A stretch of DNA of 37,234 bases from Planctomycetaceae bacterium (GCA_002726205.1 PBSL01000006.1:99206-136439); one strand, 5' to 3'. Counted from the first letter of the stretch, positions 8,494 to 16,991 are shown. Program-made: numbers and translations. Notes: generated by a model not told the origin, from the sequence alone.

Positions 8494-10901
8494 TCACCGG
8501 ATGACTTGGCCTTGGCCGCCGGCTTCGCCGGCAAGGCCTTGATCCAACGGGTGACCAGATCGACGGCGCGGTGATCGAGCCGCACGGTTGCCAGCTGGGG
8601 CATCTGGCCGCGACCACGCCGGGCGATCCGTTTCAACAGCACCGAACGGCCCGGATCCCCCGGGGCGACAATGCGTGCGTTGGGGATCTTGAACTTGTCG
8701 TGAACCGGCAAGGCATCGATGACTTTTCCACCAGCGATCGGCTTGGCGAAATCGAGGTCCATCTGCGAGTTCCCGCCGCCGGCGCCGACATGGCACTGGG
8801 CACAATTGGCGTGCAGGTAGGACCTCACTCTCAGTTCCAGCTCCGGCCCCTCCTGGTAAGGGCTGACCAGATGCGGTTTCGAAGCCAATGTTCCGGAAAG
8901 CACTTTTCCGGCCTCTAACTGAACCTGATAGTCGGCAAGCGTCTTCTTTACGGCCGCCTCCCCGAGCCCTTTGGCTTTGAGCTTTTTCTGGTACCTCGCC
9001 GCGAGTTCCGCTCTGGTATCTAGGGGCAGAATCCCCAGGTTCTTGAGCAGGCTGAGCTGATTGACCGCCACACCCCCGTGAACATGGTCGCGATTCATCT
9101 GCACCGTGGTGAGGCCAAGCACGTACTGGGCAGCCCGCGAGTGGCAAACCATGCATTCGGCGCGGGCCGGGAAGTGGTAGGGCAACTTCATGAAACTCCC
9201 TTTCGGCCCGGCGACCACAAATTCACGATCTCGCCCCTGCGCATCCACCAGAGTCGCCTCGGTCTGCTCGCGGTTCCATTCGTATGAGTACCCCACCCAT
9301 TCTCCCTGTTCCCGGTACAGCAGGCGGGTTTCGACCCAGCGATCCCGAGGTTTGCCATCCACGTCCAGGACCAACGAAAAGGACTTGACCAGCACGGTCC
9401 CGTCCGGAAATGTCCACCCGCGGGTATCTCCACCGGGACTGATCGCCCCGACGACTGGTTTCCGCTGCTTGTCCCTGGTCACCGTCATCGCGATGTAGCG
9501 ATGCTTGACGGCCCCATCCGACCACAACGGCGCATTGACCGAGTAAGGAATCACCGCCGGGTGCACACGGTGACCTTTGACCGAAGCAAACAGTCCCGTC
9601 TGGCTGAGTTTGCGAGGAAACTCGGTGGCCGTCTTCGCTGACGGCGGAGAACGTCTCAGAGCATAGAAGGGAGCCGGTTTACGATAGTCGACAACCAGCA
9701 GGTTTCCCGCAGCATCCTGGCCAAACCCGACGATCTGCAGCGCCGTATCAGCAATCTCCTTGTGCCAGGCGACCTTGTCACCGTCCATCTTGCCCGCCCA
9801 GATCTTGCCGGTCGAATAGTCGCCGTAGATGTAGGCCCCGTGAAGTTCCGGGAATTCCTTTCCCGTGTAAACCACACCACCGGTCATCGAACGGGCTTCA
9901 GAGTGAGGATGCTCGAAGGTCGGCTTCACATGCGGAGCCGGCCCGAGCTTGCGCTGCAGATAAAACGGATGCGAGCCCTCGTAGACGCTCCATCCAAAGT
10001 TGTCACCCCTGTGAACCAGGTAGATCTGTTCCCAGAGATCCTGGCCGTTGTTTCCCACCCAGATGTTGCCCGTCAGTGGATCCACCGAAAGCCGCCAGGG
10101 GTTGCGGAGACCAAATGCCCAGGTTTCCGGGCGAATCCCTTTGCGACCGACGAATGGATTGTCTTTGGGGACCGCGTACGTCTTGCCCTTGGGGGGATGG
10201 TCAATGTCGATCCTCAACACCTTCGCCAGCAGGTGATCCATACCCTGGCCGGTCACGTTCGTGTCGGAATCGGACGTCCCGTCACCGGAGGTGATGTAGA
10301 GCATTCCATCGTGCCCAAACCCGATCGCCGCGCCGTTGTGACCATTGGAATCCCAGGAGAGAATGATGCGGGCTGAGTCCTTGACGACGGAAAACCCCTT
10401 GCCAGGATCCAGTCGCAACTCGGTCACCGTGCATTCCTTGCCACTGGGAGTCTTCGCAGACCGATCACCTCCCAGGTACAAACGGCCGTTTTCCCGGAAC
10501 TTCGGATGGACGGCCAGGCTGTAGGCGATTCCGGGATTGGTGAACAAAACATCCAGCTTCCCCGTCGCCGGATCGTCGCCAGTCCGGCACAATCGCTTGC
10601 CTCCCTTGTCGAGAAACAGCAGACGCGAACTGCCCGGTTGCCGCATCACGAACATCGGGTTCTCCATCGCCAGTTTCGGATACACCGCGACGACACCAAA
10701 GGGCAGGGGGGGGTCCGGTCGACCGACGACCCGGCTTTCGAGACTCGCCAGGCTCCTTTTGAGGGTCTGCACCGCGGCGGGAACCGGCACGATCCCCTTT
10801 TCGTCGGCGACGGCCCAAGAAGCAATCAACAGCAATGGCACCAGGGCCAGCAAACCACGGCACGGCATCGATCTGTTCCACATGAGGTGAGGTGACGTCA
10901 C
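8490..10901 (-). CDS. PQQ-dependent sugar dehydrogenase (GSDH type) fused to a C-terminal dihaem cytochrome module
   Basis: An 803-residue exported protein. The start at 10901 has GGAG six bases upstream; ATGs at 10883 and 10868 are alternatives. A signal peptide ends near SWAVA. Residues about 55-420 match the glucose/sorbosone dehydrogenase propeller: the HNGA block with the likely catalytic His188, the LYITSGDGT block, FGLRNPWR, and GDNFGWSVYEG. Residues about 430-800 resemble the HNE_0200/SO2930-type cytochrome domain (FPRKLSQTGLF, then PYSVNAPLWSDGAVKHRYI) and contain CMVCH (583-587) and CAQCH (700-704). In this family PQQ oxidises a sugar or alcohol; the fused haems would be the electron exit. 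Substrate unknown. It is divergent from the sulfatase and overlaps the upstream convergent gene by four bases. Confidence 0.9.
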   Translation of the reverse strand: MTSPHLMWNRSMPCRGLLALVPLLLIASWAVADEKGIVPVPAAVQTLKRSLASLESRVVGRPDPPLPFGVVAVYPKLAMENPMFVMRQPGSSRLLFLDKGGKRLCRTGDDPATGKLDVLFTNPGIAYSLAVHPKFRENGRLYLGGDRSAKTPSGKECTVTELRLDPGKGFSVVKDSARIILSWDSNGHNGAAIGFGHDGMLYITSGDGTSDSDTNVTGQGMDHLLAKVLRIDIDHPPKGKTYAVPKDNPFVGRKGIRPETWAFGLRNPWRLSVDPLTGNIWVGNNGQDLWEQIYLVHRGDNFGWSVYEGSHPFYLQRKLGPAPHVKPTFEHPHSEARSMTGGVVYTGKEFPELHGAYIYGDYSTGKIWAGKMDGDKVAWHKEIADTALQIVGFGQDAAGNLLVVDYRKPAPFYALRRSPPSAKTATEFPRKLSQTGLFASVKGHRVHPAVIPYSVNAPLWSDGAVKHRYIAMTVTRDKQRKPVVGAISPGGDTRGWTFPDGTVLVKSFSLVLDVDGKPRDRWVETRLLYREQGEWVGYSYEWNREQTEATLVDAQGRDREFVVAGPKGSFMKLPYHFPARAECMVCHSRAAQYVLGLTTVQMNRDHVHGGVAVNQLSLLKNLGILPLDTRAELAARYQKKLKAKGLGEAAVKKTLADYQVQLEAGKVLSGTLASKPHLVSPYQEGPELELRVRSYLHANCAQCHVGAGGGNSQMDLDFAKPIAGGKVIDALPVHDKFKIPNARIVAPGDPGRSVLLKRIARRGRGQMPQLATVRLDHRAVDLVTRWIKALPAKPAAKAKSSGD

Positions 10902-10987
10902 ATCCTACGCTCCATTCCGTTTGCTGCCCACCCGACCGTTGCTATGCTGAGCGTGTTCTGACATTCCCGTCTACTGGATTGGCCCAC

Positions 10988-12496
10988 ATGCCCGACAAGA
11001 CCATCCGGCTCCCGGTCCTCAGAGTCGTCTGCGGCTTCTGGTATGCACTTCTGGTCTTCTCGGCCGTCCCGGGTTTGCTGAGCCCGCAGCACTGCCACGC
11101 CGGCCCGCGGCTCAACGTCGTCCTGATCACAGTCGACGACATGAATTGCGATTCTGTTGGCGTTTTCGGCTGCCCGATCCCAGGGATCACACCTCACATC
11201 GATCGCCTCGCCAGTCAGGGCCTGCGTTTCGAACATGCTCACGTCACGATCGCCATCTGCCAGCCCACCCGCGCCGTCTGGATGACCGGCCGGTTCCCCC
11301 ATCGAAGCGGCGCACTGGGTTTCGACCCCATCCGTACGGGAGTTCCCACCCTGCTGGAAGCCCTCAAAGCAGGCGGTTACTACACCGGGATCCTCGCCAA
11401 GGTATCGCACGTGGTTCCAACTCGCGGATCACACTGGGACCTGGTTGTTCAGGCAAAACAACTCAAGACCGGTCGGGACCCAAAGCTCTACCACGCCCAC
11501 ACCGTCCGTTTCCTGAAGCAGGCGGCCGCCGCCAACCGCCCCTTCTTCCTCATGGCCAATTCACAGGATCCTCATCGCCCGTTTGCGGGAAGCCAACAGG
11601 AACGTAATCGCAAGCGACCACGCAAGAAGCGTCGCAAGGACCAGCCCAAAAAGGCCAAGGCGAAAAAGACCTTTGCGGCGATTCCTCGAACGTTCACCGC
11701 CCGGGAAGTCCCTGTCCCGGGATTTCTGCCGGACCTGCCTTCGATTCGTCAGGAGCTCTCCGAGTATTATGCTTCGGTCCATCGCGCCGACCAGATCGTC
11801 GGCAGCGTTCTGCGGGCCCTCGACGAAGCCGGAGTTCGTGACAACACGCTCGTGATGTTCTTGTCCGACCACGGCATGCCGCTGCCCTTTGCCAAGACCA
11901 ATTGCTGGCGGCACTCGACCCGAACTCCCTGGATCGTCCGCTGGCCCGGAACCGTGAAACCCGGTCAACACGATCGTCACCACATGGTCGGCGGAATTGA
12001 CTTGGCGCCGACCATCCTGGCCGCCGTTGGACTGCCACCGCTGGCAGACATCGATGGCCGCTCTTTCGTTCCAGTTCTTCGGGGAAGTTCGCAGACCGGA
12101 CGCGATCACGTGATCACTCACATCAACCGCACGGCCGGCAAACGTGAGTTCCCGATGCGATCTGTCATCGAACGCCGCTTCGGGTACATCTTCAACGCCT
12201 GGTCCGATGGGAAAACCACATTTCGCAACGAGTCACAGTCGGGCCTGACGATGAACGCGATGAAGAAGGCCGCGGCCGACAACCCGCAGATCGCGGCCCG
12301 GGTTCGCCTGTTTCTTCATCGCACAGCCGAAGAACTTTACGACTACAAGAACGACCCCGACGCGCTTCGCAACCTGGTCGACGATCCATCGCACCGACAG
12401 ACTCTGCGTCGCCTCCGCCGGCAACTACAACAACACATGACCCTGACCAACGACCCTCAACTGGCCGCTTTCCGACGCCAGCTACAGTCGCCCTGA
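10988..12496 (+). CDS. Secreted sulfatase (formylglycine type)
   Basis: A 502-residue member of the arylsulfatase family. The ATG at 10988 is chosen because it gives a signal peptide (MPDKTIRL, then a hydrophobic run); an upstream in-frame ATG at 10892 would overlap the divergent gene. Metal-binding D50 D51 lie in the LITVDDM block. The formylglycine motif is CQPTR at 91-95, with Cys91 the residue converted to formylglycine, followed by AVWMTG. Later blocks fit the family: ILAKVSH, LVMFLSDHGMPLPFAK, TPWIVRWPG, GGIDLAPTILA and ELYDYKNDPDALRNL. It should hydrolyse sulfate esters, probably on a polysaccharide, in the periplasm or outside the cell. Residues about 204-230 form a strongly basic Lys/Arg insertion that is unusual for the family. 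A sulfatase-maturing enzyme is not in the window. Confidence 0.93.
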   Translation: MPDKTIRLPVLRVVCGFWYALLVFSAVPGLLSPQHCHAGPRLNVVLITVDDMNCDSVGVFGCPIPGITPHIDRLASQGLRFEHAHVTIAICQPTRAVWMTGRFPHRSGALGFDPIRTGVPTLLEALKAGGYYTGILAKVSHVVPTRGSHWDLVVQAKQLKTGRDPKLYHAHTVRFLKQAAAANRPFFLMANSQDPHRPFAGSQQERNRKRPRKKRRKDQPKKAKAKKTFAAIPRTFTAREVPVPGFLPDLPSIRQELSEYYASVHRADQIVGSVLRALDEAGVRDNTLVMFLSDHGMPLPFAKTNCWRHSTRTPWIVRWPGTVKPGQHDRHHMVGGIDLAPTILAAVGLPPLADIDGRSFVPVLRGSSQTGRDHVITHINRTAGKREFPMRSVIERRFGYIFNAWSDGKTTFRNESQSGLTMNAMKKAAADNPQIAARVRLFLHRTAEELYDYKNDPDALRNLVDDPSHRQTLRRLRRQLQQHMTLTNDPQLAAFRRQLQSP

Positions 12497-12575
12497 CCGG
12501 CGCGTTTCGGCCTTGGTCGCTGCGACAGCCCAACGGTCCCCCACGCTGGCATTCTCCCACAAAGCGCCGCAGCGC

Positions 12576-12610
12576 AAAAAAACGGGGCGGTTCACAATCG
12601 AACCGCCCCG
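12576..12610 (-). terminator. Intrinsic terminator of the small cytochrome c gene
   Basis: A perfect 11-bp inverted repeat (12583-12593 with 12600-12610) encloses a six-base loop. On the minus strand the GC-rich stem is followed by seven T residues (A-run 12576-12582). It lies 26 bases after the stop codon of the cytochrome gene. No T-run follows on the plus strand, so it should not stop sulfatase transcription efficiently. Confidence 0.92.
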
Positions 12611-12636
12611 GTCTGTCTCAGCATCTCGGAAACTGG

Positions 12637-13008
12637 CTACTTCTTAGCCGGTGAACCGGGCAGCTTGCCTGCCTTCAGACGATCACCAAACGTTTCCTTC
12701 TTTCCCTTGACGACCACGATCTTCTCGGTCTTGACGAGGGCTTCGACGATCTTGGCAGCCACCTTGCAATTCTTCTTCATCCCTGCCTTCACCATCGCCG
12801 TGCCGTAGTCGTTGCGAGGCTTGCCCTTTTCACCCGCCTTCTTCTTGCGATGGCAAACGTTGCACTTGGCCTTCTTGGCCAGGGCGGTCAGCTTCGGGTA
12901 CTTCTTCACAAAAGCCTTCTGGTACTGCGGTCGAGCTTCTGCCTGAGTCGCCGCCAGCATCGTGATGGCCACGGCCATCAGAACACCAATCGTCAGTAAC
13001 TTCTTCAT
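12637..13008 (-). CDS. Small lysine-rich secreted c-type cytochrome
   Basis: A 123-residue protein. The start at 13008 is favoured over 13017 and 13086 because GGGAG lies nine bases upstream and the product opens with a clean signal peptide (MKKLLTIG, cleavage near AEA at 23-25). The mature part is about 98 residues with one haem c motif, CNVCH (49-53), embedded in KK-rich sequence; about a quarter of mature residues are Lys. A conserved-looking NDYGTAMVKAG segment follows. The protein is too short and basic for me to assign a named cytochrome family. It probably shuttles electrons in the periplasm, perhaps binding an acidic partner. It forms a monocistronic unit with its own promoter and terminator. 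Confidence 0.85.
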   Translation of the reverse strand: MKKLLTIGVLMAVAITMLAATQAEARPQYQKAFVKKYPKLTALAKKAKCNVCHRKKKAGEKGKPRNDYGTAMVKAGMKKNCKVAAKIVEALVKTEKIVVVKGKKETFGDRLKAGKLPGSPAKK

Positions 13009-13135
13009 CCAAGTCATCTCCCGATCCAACGGATCCCGGTAACAAAATCGTCGGCGACTCCGAAAACACTTCGAAGGCCTATTCATCGCCGCAAACCACG
13101 CTGGCGAGGAACGCCGAATTTTTACATCAATGACT

Positions 13136-13164
13136 ATTTAAATGAACACGTTCGGCACTGTCAA
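13136..13164 (-). promoter_or_regulatory. Sigma70-type promoter of the small cytochrome gene
   Basis: On the minus strand a perfect -35 TTGACA (13164-13159) is followed, after a 17-base spacer, by -10 TTAAAT (13141-13136). Transcription should begin near 13129, giving a leader of about 120 bases before the start codon at 13008. The match and spacing are better than for most promoters visible in this window, which suggests strong expression. Confidence 0.7.
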
Positions 13165-13215
13165 CCTATCGTTGGATCCTCTCAAGGCCGTTGATTGGCG
13201 ACTTTTGCTAAGATA

Positions 13216-13286
13216 GGCGAAATAACCTGTTCTGCTGCTGTGGCCGAGAAAATGAGGGATGAAGGCATTTAACAGCGTTATTTGCC
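13216..13286. repeat. Imperfect inverted repeat upstream of the cytochrome promoter
   Basis: The arm GGCGAAATAACCTGTT (13216-13231) is the inverse of AACAGCGTTATTTGCC (13271-13286) apart from one bulged base on each side, giving 15 matched positions across a 39-base loop. It lies about 50 bases upstream of the cytochrome -35 box and about 110 bases downstream of glnE. It could be a regulator site or an RNA hairpin at the end of the glnE transcript; there is no T-run after it. Confidence 0.45.
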
Positions 13287-13394
13287 CCAATTCTTCCCGT
13301 TTCTGCTCGTTTTCGTCCGGGGCATCATTTCCTTACCGGGCCGTGCAGATCTCTGGAAACTGATCCAGCCCACCGGTACCGGCCCGATCGTTGA

Positions 13395-16300
13395 TCAGGA
13401 GTTCGACAGTTCGAGCGTCGACACCAGCCCCTCGACGAAACGACTGTGCTGTTCGATTTCTGCTGCCAATCGCTCGCCACAATCTAACCGTCGTGCCAGG
13501 AATGGGAATTCCCCGTCTGTCTCCAACGGGACCGCCAGGTCACGCGCGTCACCGCGGACAACTCGCAGCGCGTCGATCAGCCGTCGTTGGAACACGTACG
13601 CGGCGCGCAGCAGCCGCCACGTCGCCTGATCGAGAATCCCTGTTTCGCCCAGTGTATCGATTGCCCGCAGCGTGTTGGTTGTCCGCAGGCTCGCTTCTCG
13701 CCCACCGTGAACCAACTGCAACCCCTGGACGAAGTACTCGATATCGACCAGTCCCCCCGGGCTGAGCTTCGCGTTGAATGTGCCGGGCCGGACAAGTTGC
13801 CGAATCTGCCGATCTCTCATCGCTCTCATGGCGGCCACGTCAAAACAGGCCGGCTGATAAATACACTCGTCACGGACGCCTTCGAGTCTGCTCCCGAGAG
13901 TCGCGTCGCCCGCCACCGCTCTCATTTTCACCAGCGCCTGACGTTCGAAAGGCCAGGCGGGACCATCCTCATGATAGTACGCAGCGAATGCCGAGATGGA
14001 ACTCGCCAGGGGTCCCGCCTGGCCATGCGGCCGCAGCCTCAGATCCAGCTCAAAGACACCCGCACGATGCGCCACGATTATCTTCGGCAATCTTGCCATT
14101 ACCCGACGGTAGAATTCAGCCGCAGACACGTCGCCGGCTCCGGCCGACCGACTGTCGTCATACACGCAGACCAACTCGATGTCGGAGGCAAACCCGAGTT
14201 CCTGTCCCCCGAATTTCCCCAAGCCGCAGATCGACACGACCGCGGGTGGCTCCATTCCCAACGACTCGCTCAGTTCCCGACAACACAACTCCAGCGCCTC
14301 GGCGATCACGATTTCCGCCAGGTCACCCAGTTCTGCCGAGAATTGCCCGAAGCCGCGTCCTGGCCAGGCAATGTGCCGCATGTCGGCAACGAACATCTCG
14401 CGATCCTTGAACGCGTTCAGACATTCGACGCGGCCCTGGCTGGTTTCGCACCGACCGAGATCGTCTCGGAGTTCGACTTCGAGTTCGTAGCGGTCTCGCG
14501 ATTGCCGCACCGCTTCAACATCGGCCAACAGGGGAAAGAGATTTTCGTGCTGCAGCCGCAGACAATCCTGCCACAGGAATGCGCTGACACCCAGCACTCG
14601 CGCCAGCGCCACCAGGACTTTCGGGTCTTCAAGCGAGGCCACTCGCGTGGTCCAATCGTCCAGTTTGAGCAGACCCACCAGAAGTTCCCGGAACTGCCTG
14701 AGCGCCCGTTCCGGATTCGGCGAGTGGGGCAGCAGATGAGTGAAATGCTTGATCAGCACCACCATTGTCTTCAATTCCTGCAACCGCAGGGGGTCCCTCA
14801 ACTTGCCCCCATCCTTGTCGACGACCTCGAGGCGATCGCGAACCCGTTCCCCTCGGGTTTCGACGACAACCTGTCGAATACTGATTCCCGCCAGCGACAG
14901 TGCGTGTGCGCACTCGTAAAGAAAACCCGTGGTGTCATCAGCGCGGATCGTGAGCACGGTCGTTTCGGCGGACGTCTCATTGTCGATTTCAATTTCCACC
15001 GGCAGCAGACTTGTCGTCGGTTCAGAGGCGCGGGGGACGTGATCCGCAACGCTTCTCGTCAAACAGGCAAACGCCTCTTCTTGCGACCCCGACTTCATTC
15101 GGTCCATGTGATTGACGATGTCGCCGTGATAGCCCGCCCACAGAACATCCCACTCGACCTCAGCAGGAACCGACACCTGGAACGTGTCGACACAACGCGA
15201 TGGGCCATCACCCACGTCGATGGTCACGACATGCCCACTGACAATATCGACACCGTGCACGACCAGCAGCCCGCAGATTGCCGACAGGAGTCCAGGCCCG
15301 TCGAAGGCCACAATCGTCACTTCGGCCCTGTCTTCTTCGAGGCGAACCGGTTCGACGACCACCGACCCGAAGCGTTCCAGTTCCGCCAACAATCGCTGGT
15401 GTCCGGCTCTTTGCCGTGAATCGTAGACCTCGAGATAGTGTGGTTCGATCAGCTCCACGTCTATGGCCCTGTCCACGGCAGCGGACGATGGTTCTCCAAG
15501 AATTCTCTCGAACACTTCCCGGATCTCCCTGGAATGTTCGACGTAGTGAGTGACGAACTGTTCGGCGTCTGGAAAATCGAGTCGCCGGGCCAGGTAGGTC
15601 AATTCTCCGTCGTCTTCCGGTAGGGTGTGGACCTGCTTGTTGTGCATCAGTTGCAGTGAATGCTCGATTGCCCGTAACAGGAGATAGCCCGTCGAGAGCT
15701 TGCGGTACTCGTCGGAACGCAGACAGCCAGCTGCGGCAAGAGCCGCCAGTGAACGCAGTGTGTTTGTGTCGAGAATTGCCGGGTGATCCTGGGCATGGCG
15801 GAGTTGCAGGTATTGCGTCACGAATTCGATGTCACGAATCGAACCGACTCCTGACTTCACCTCGGCCCAATCTCGTCCCCGGCGAGGCAAGGCCACCTCG
15901 ATCCGGCGCTTCATCTCCCGAATCGTCTGCGCCTGTTCGTTCTTGCCGTATTCCACCAATCGGCGGTTCACATCGGCCAGAAAGGCGTTACCAAGGTCCA
16001 TATCGCCGGCAATCACCCTGGCCTTGACCATCGCCTGCAACTCCCAGGGTGATGCCTGCGTATCAAGATACTCACGGTACGCCACCACGTCACAAACCAA
16101 TGGCCCCGACGCTCCCCAGGGTCGCAACCGCATGTCGACCCGGTAGAGAAATCCTTCGGAGGTCGTTCTGCCGAGTTCTCTGACCAATTGTTGGCCGATC
16201 CGCACCACTTCCATAGCGGATGACTCACCGAGAAACACCAGGTCGATGTCCGAGCTGTAATTGAGCTCCTCGCCACCGAGTTTCCCAAGGGCAAGGACAG

Positions 16301-16991
16301 CGAAACCGGCGGGGGCTGCGGGAGTGTCCACGGGCAGGCCTTCTGCGCCGTCTGATTCGACCAGTAATTCCAGCAATGCCTGGACCGTCGCGTCCGCCAG
16401 TAGCGACAACTGCAAGGTGACTCGCTTCAGGTCCATCAGCCCGAAGCAATCACAAGCAGCAATCCTCAGGACTTCCCAGCGTTGGATGCGTCTGACCGCA
16501 TCGAAACGCTCTGTTCCGGGCATGCCCGAGGCGGCCTTTCGCATGTCTTGTAGAAACTCGCCGCGATCACGAACTTCCGACAGGTGCCGGGATTCGGTCA
16601 ACCGTTCGAGGAACTCGGGGTGTTTCAGCAGCAATTCCGTCAGAAACTGGCTGTTGACAAACAACCGCACCAGCATCTCGATCGCCCGCGGCCGCTGCTC
16701 GAGAAGAGCGAACAACGCCGCGGGTTGGTTCCAGTTGCAGACGCAGCGGAAGAAGTTGCGTAACGACGTCTCGGGAGCAGCCGTCTGCGACATCGTGGCC
16801 AGCAGAAATGCGAGCATCTCACCCGACACGCAGCCCTTGCCAGCGACCTCGACCACCGACTCCCACTTTGACAACGCCGCACCAGGATCGGGAAACCCCA
16901 TATCCTTCATCGACGCAACAACACGGGTTCTCCGCGCCGGGTCGCCCGGGATGTCGGCCCGCAACAGCCAGTCGGCCGTTTGCTTGTACAT
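13395..16991 (-). CDS. glnE: Glutamine synthetase adenylyltransferase/adenylyl-removing enzyme with an internal ACT-domain pair
   Basis: A 1198-residue GlnE (the E. coli enzyme is 946). The ATG at 16991 is chosen for AGGAG seven bases upstream. The N-terminal nucleotidyltransferase half carries GKLGGEELNYSSDIDL with D248 and D250, followed by a helical domain (VKSGVGSIRDIEFVTQYLQL). The C-terminal half carries GKFGGQELGFASDIEL with D937 and E939, followed by KLSPGGLVDIEYFVQGLQL. Between the halves, at about 555-625 and 674-740, are two ACT-like domains (VTIVAFDGPGLLSAICGLL and LTIRADDTTGFLYECAHAL), similar in sequence and order to the C-terminal ACT pair of GlnD. Known function: reversible adenylylation of glutamine synthetase under PII and glutamine control. 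Inference: the ACT pair senses glutamine directly. It lies 37 bases downstream of an LRR lipoprotein gene. Confidence 0.93.
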   Translation of the reverse strand: MYKQTADWLLRADIPGDPARRTRVVASMKDMGFPDPGAALSKWESVVEVAGKGCVSGEMLAFLLATMSQTAAPETSLRNFFRCVCNWNQPAALFALLEQRPRAIEMLVRLFVNSQFLTELLLKHPEFLERLTESRHLSEVRDRGEFLQDMRKAASGMPGTERFDAVRRIQRWEVLRIAACDCFGLMDLKRVTLQLSLLADATVQALLELLVESDGAEGLPVDTPAAPAGFAVLALGKLGGEELNYSSDIDLVFLGESSAMEVVRIGQQLVRELGRTTSEGFLYRVDMRLRPWGASGPLVCDVVAYREYLDTQASPWELQAMVKARVIAGDMDLGNAFLADVNRRLVEYGKNEQAQTIREMKRRIEVALPRRGRDWAEVKSGVGSIRDIEFVTQYLQLRHAQDHPAILDTNTLRSLAALAAAGCLRSDEYRKLSTGYLLLRAIEHSLQLMHNKQVHTLPEDDGELTYLARRLDFPDAEQFVTHYVEHSREIREVFERILGEPSSAAVDRAIDVELIEPHYLEVYDSRQRAGHQRLLAELERFGSVVVEPVRLEEDRAEVTIVAFDGPGLLSAICGLLVVHGVDIVSGHVVTIDVGDGPSRCVDTFQVSVPAEVEWDVLWAGYHGDIVNHMDRMKSGSQEEAFACLTRSVADHVPRASEPTTSLLPVEIEIDNETSAETTVLTIRADDTTGFLYECAHALSLAGISIRQVVVETRGERVRDRLEVVDKDGGKLRDPLRLQELKTMVVLIKHFTHLLPHSPNPERALRQFRELLVGLLKLDDWTTRVASLEDPKVLVALARVLGVSAFLWQDCLRLQHENLFPLLADVEAVRQSRDRYELEVELRDDLGRCETSQGRVECLNAFKDREMFVADMRHIAWPGRGFGQFSAELGDLAEIVIAEALELCCRELSESLGMEPPAVVSICGLGKFGGQELGFASDIELVCVYDDSRSAGAGDVSAAEFYRRVMARLPKIIVAHRAGVFELDLRLRPHGQAGPLASSISAFAAYYHEDGPAWPFERQALVKMRAVAGDATLGSRLEGVRDECIYQPACFDVAAMRAMRDRQIRQLVRPGTFNAKLSPGGLVDIEYFVQGLQLVHGGREASLRTTNTLRAIDTLGETGILDQATWRLLRAAYVFQRRLIDALRVVRGDARDLAVPLETDGEFPFLARRLDCGERLAAEIEQHSRFVEGLVSTLELSNS

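Larger units (their letters stand above)
13009..13394. other. 386-bp intergenic region between glnE and the small cytochrome gene
   Basis: No coding sequence is supported here. It holds the promoter and an approximately 120-base leader of the cytochrome gene, an AT-rich stretch near 13117-13145, an imperfect inverted repeat (13216-13231 with 13271-13286), and a 10-bp palindrome CCGGTACCGG at 13373-13382 close to the glnE stop. No T-run follows any of these hairpins, so I do not see an intrinsic terminator for glnE. Confidence 0.7.

Noticed and set aside
10893-10900. TGACGTCA palindrome at the divergent sugar dehydrogenase-sulfatase junction
   Set aside because: An eight-base palindrome overlapping the start codon region; too short to call an operator without a second copy.
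12497-12575. The hairpin at 12583-12610 as a terminator for the sulfatase as well
   Set aside because: On the plus strand the stem is followed by GTCTGTCTC rather than a T-run, so only the minus-strand direction is supported.
13373-13382. CCGGTACCGG next to the glnE stop as a terminator
   Set aside because: A perfect palindrome without a loop and not followed by T residues on either strand.
13587-15419. A 610-codon open frame on the plus strand opposite glnE
   Set aside because: It is fully antisense to a conserved enzyme, has no recognisable domain and reads as low-quality Arg/His/Gln/Pro-rich sequence. Long antisense frames are expected in GC-rich coding DNA.
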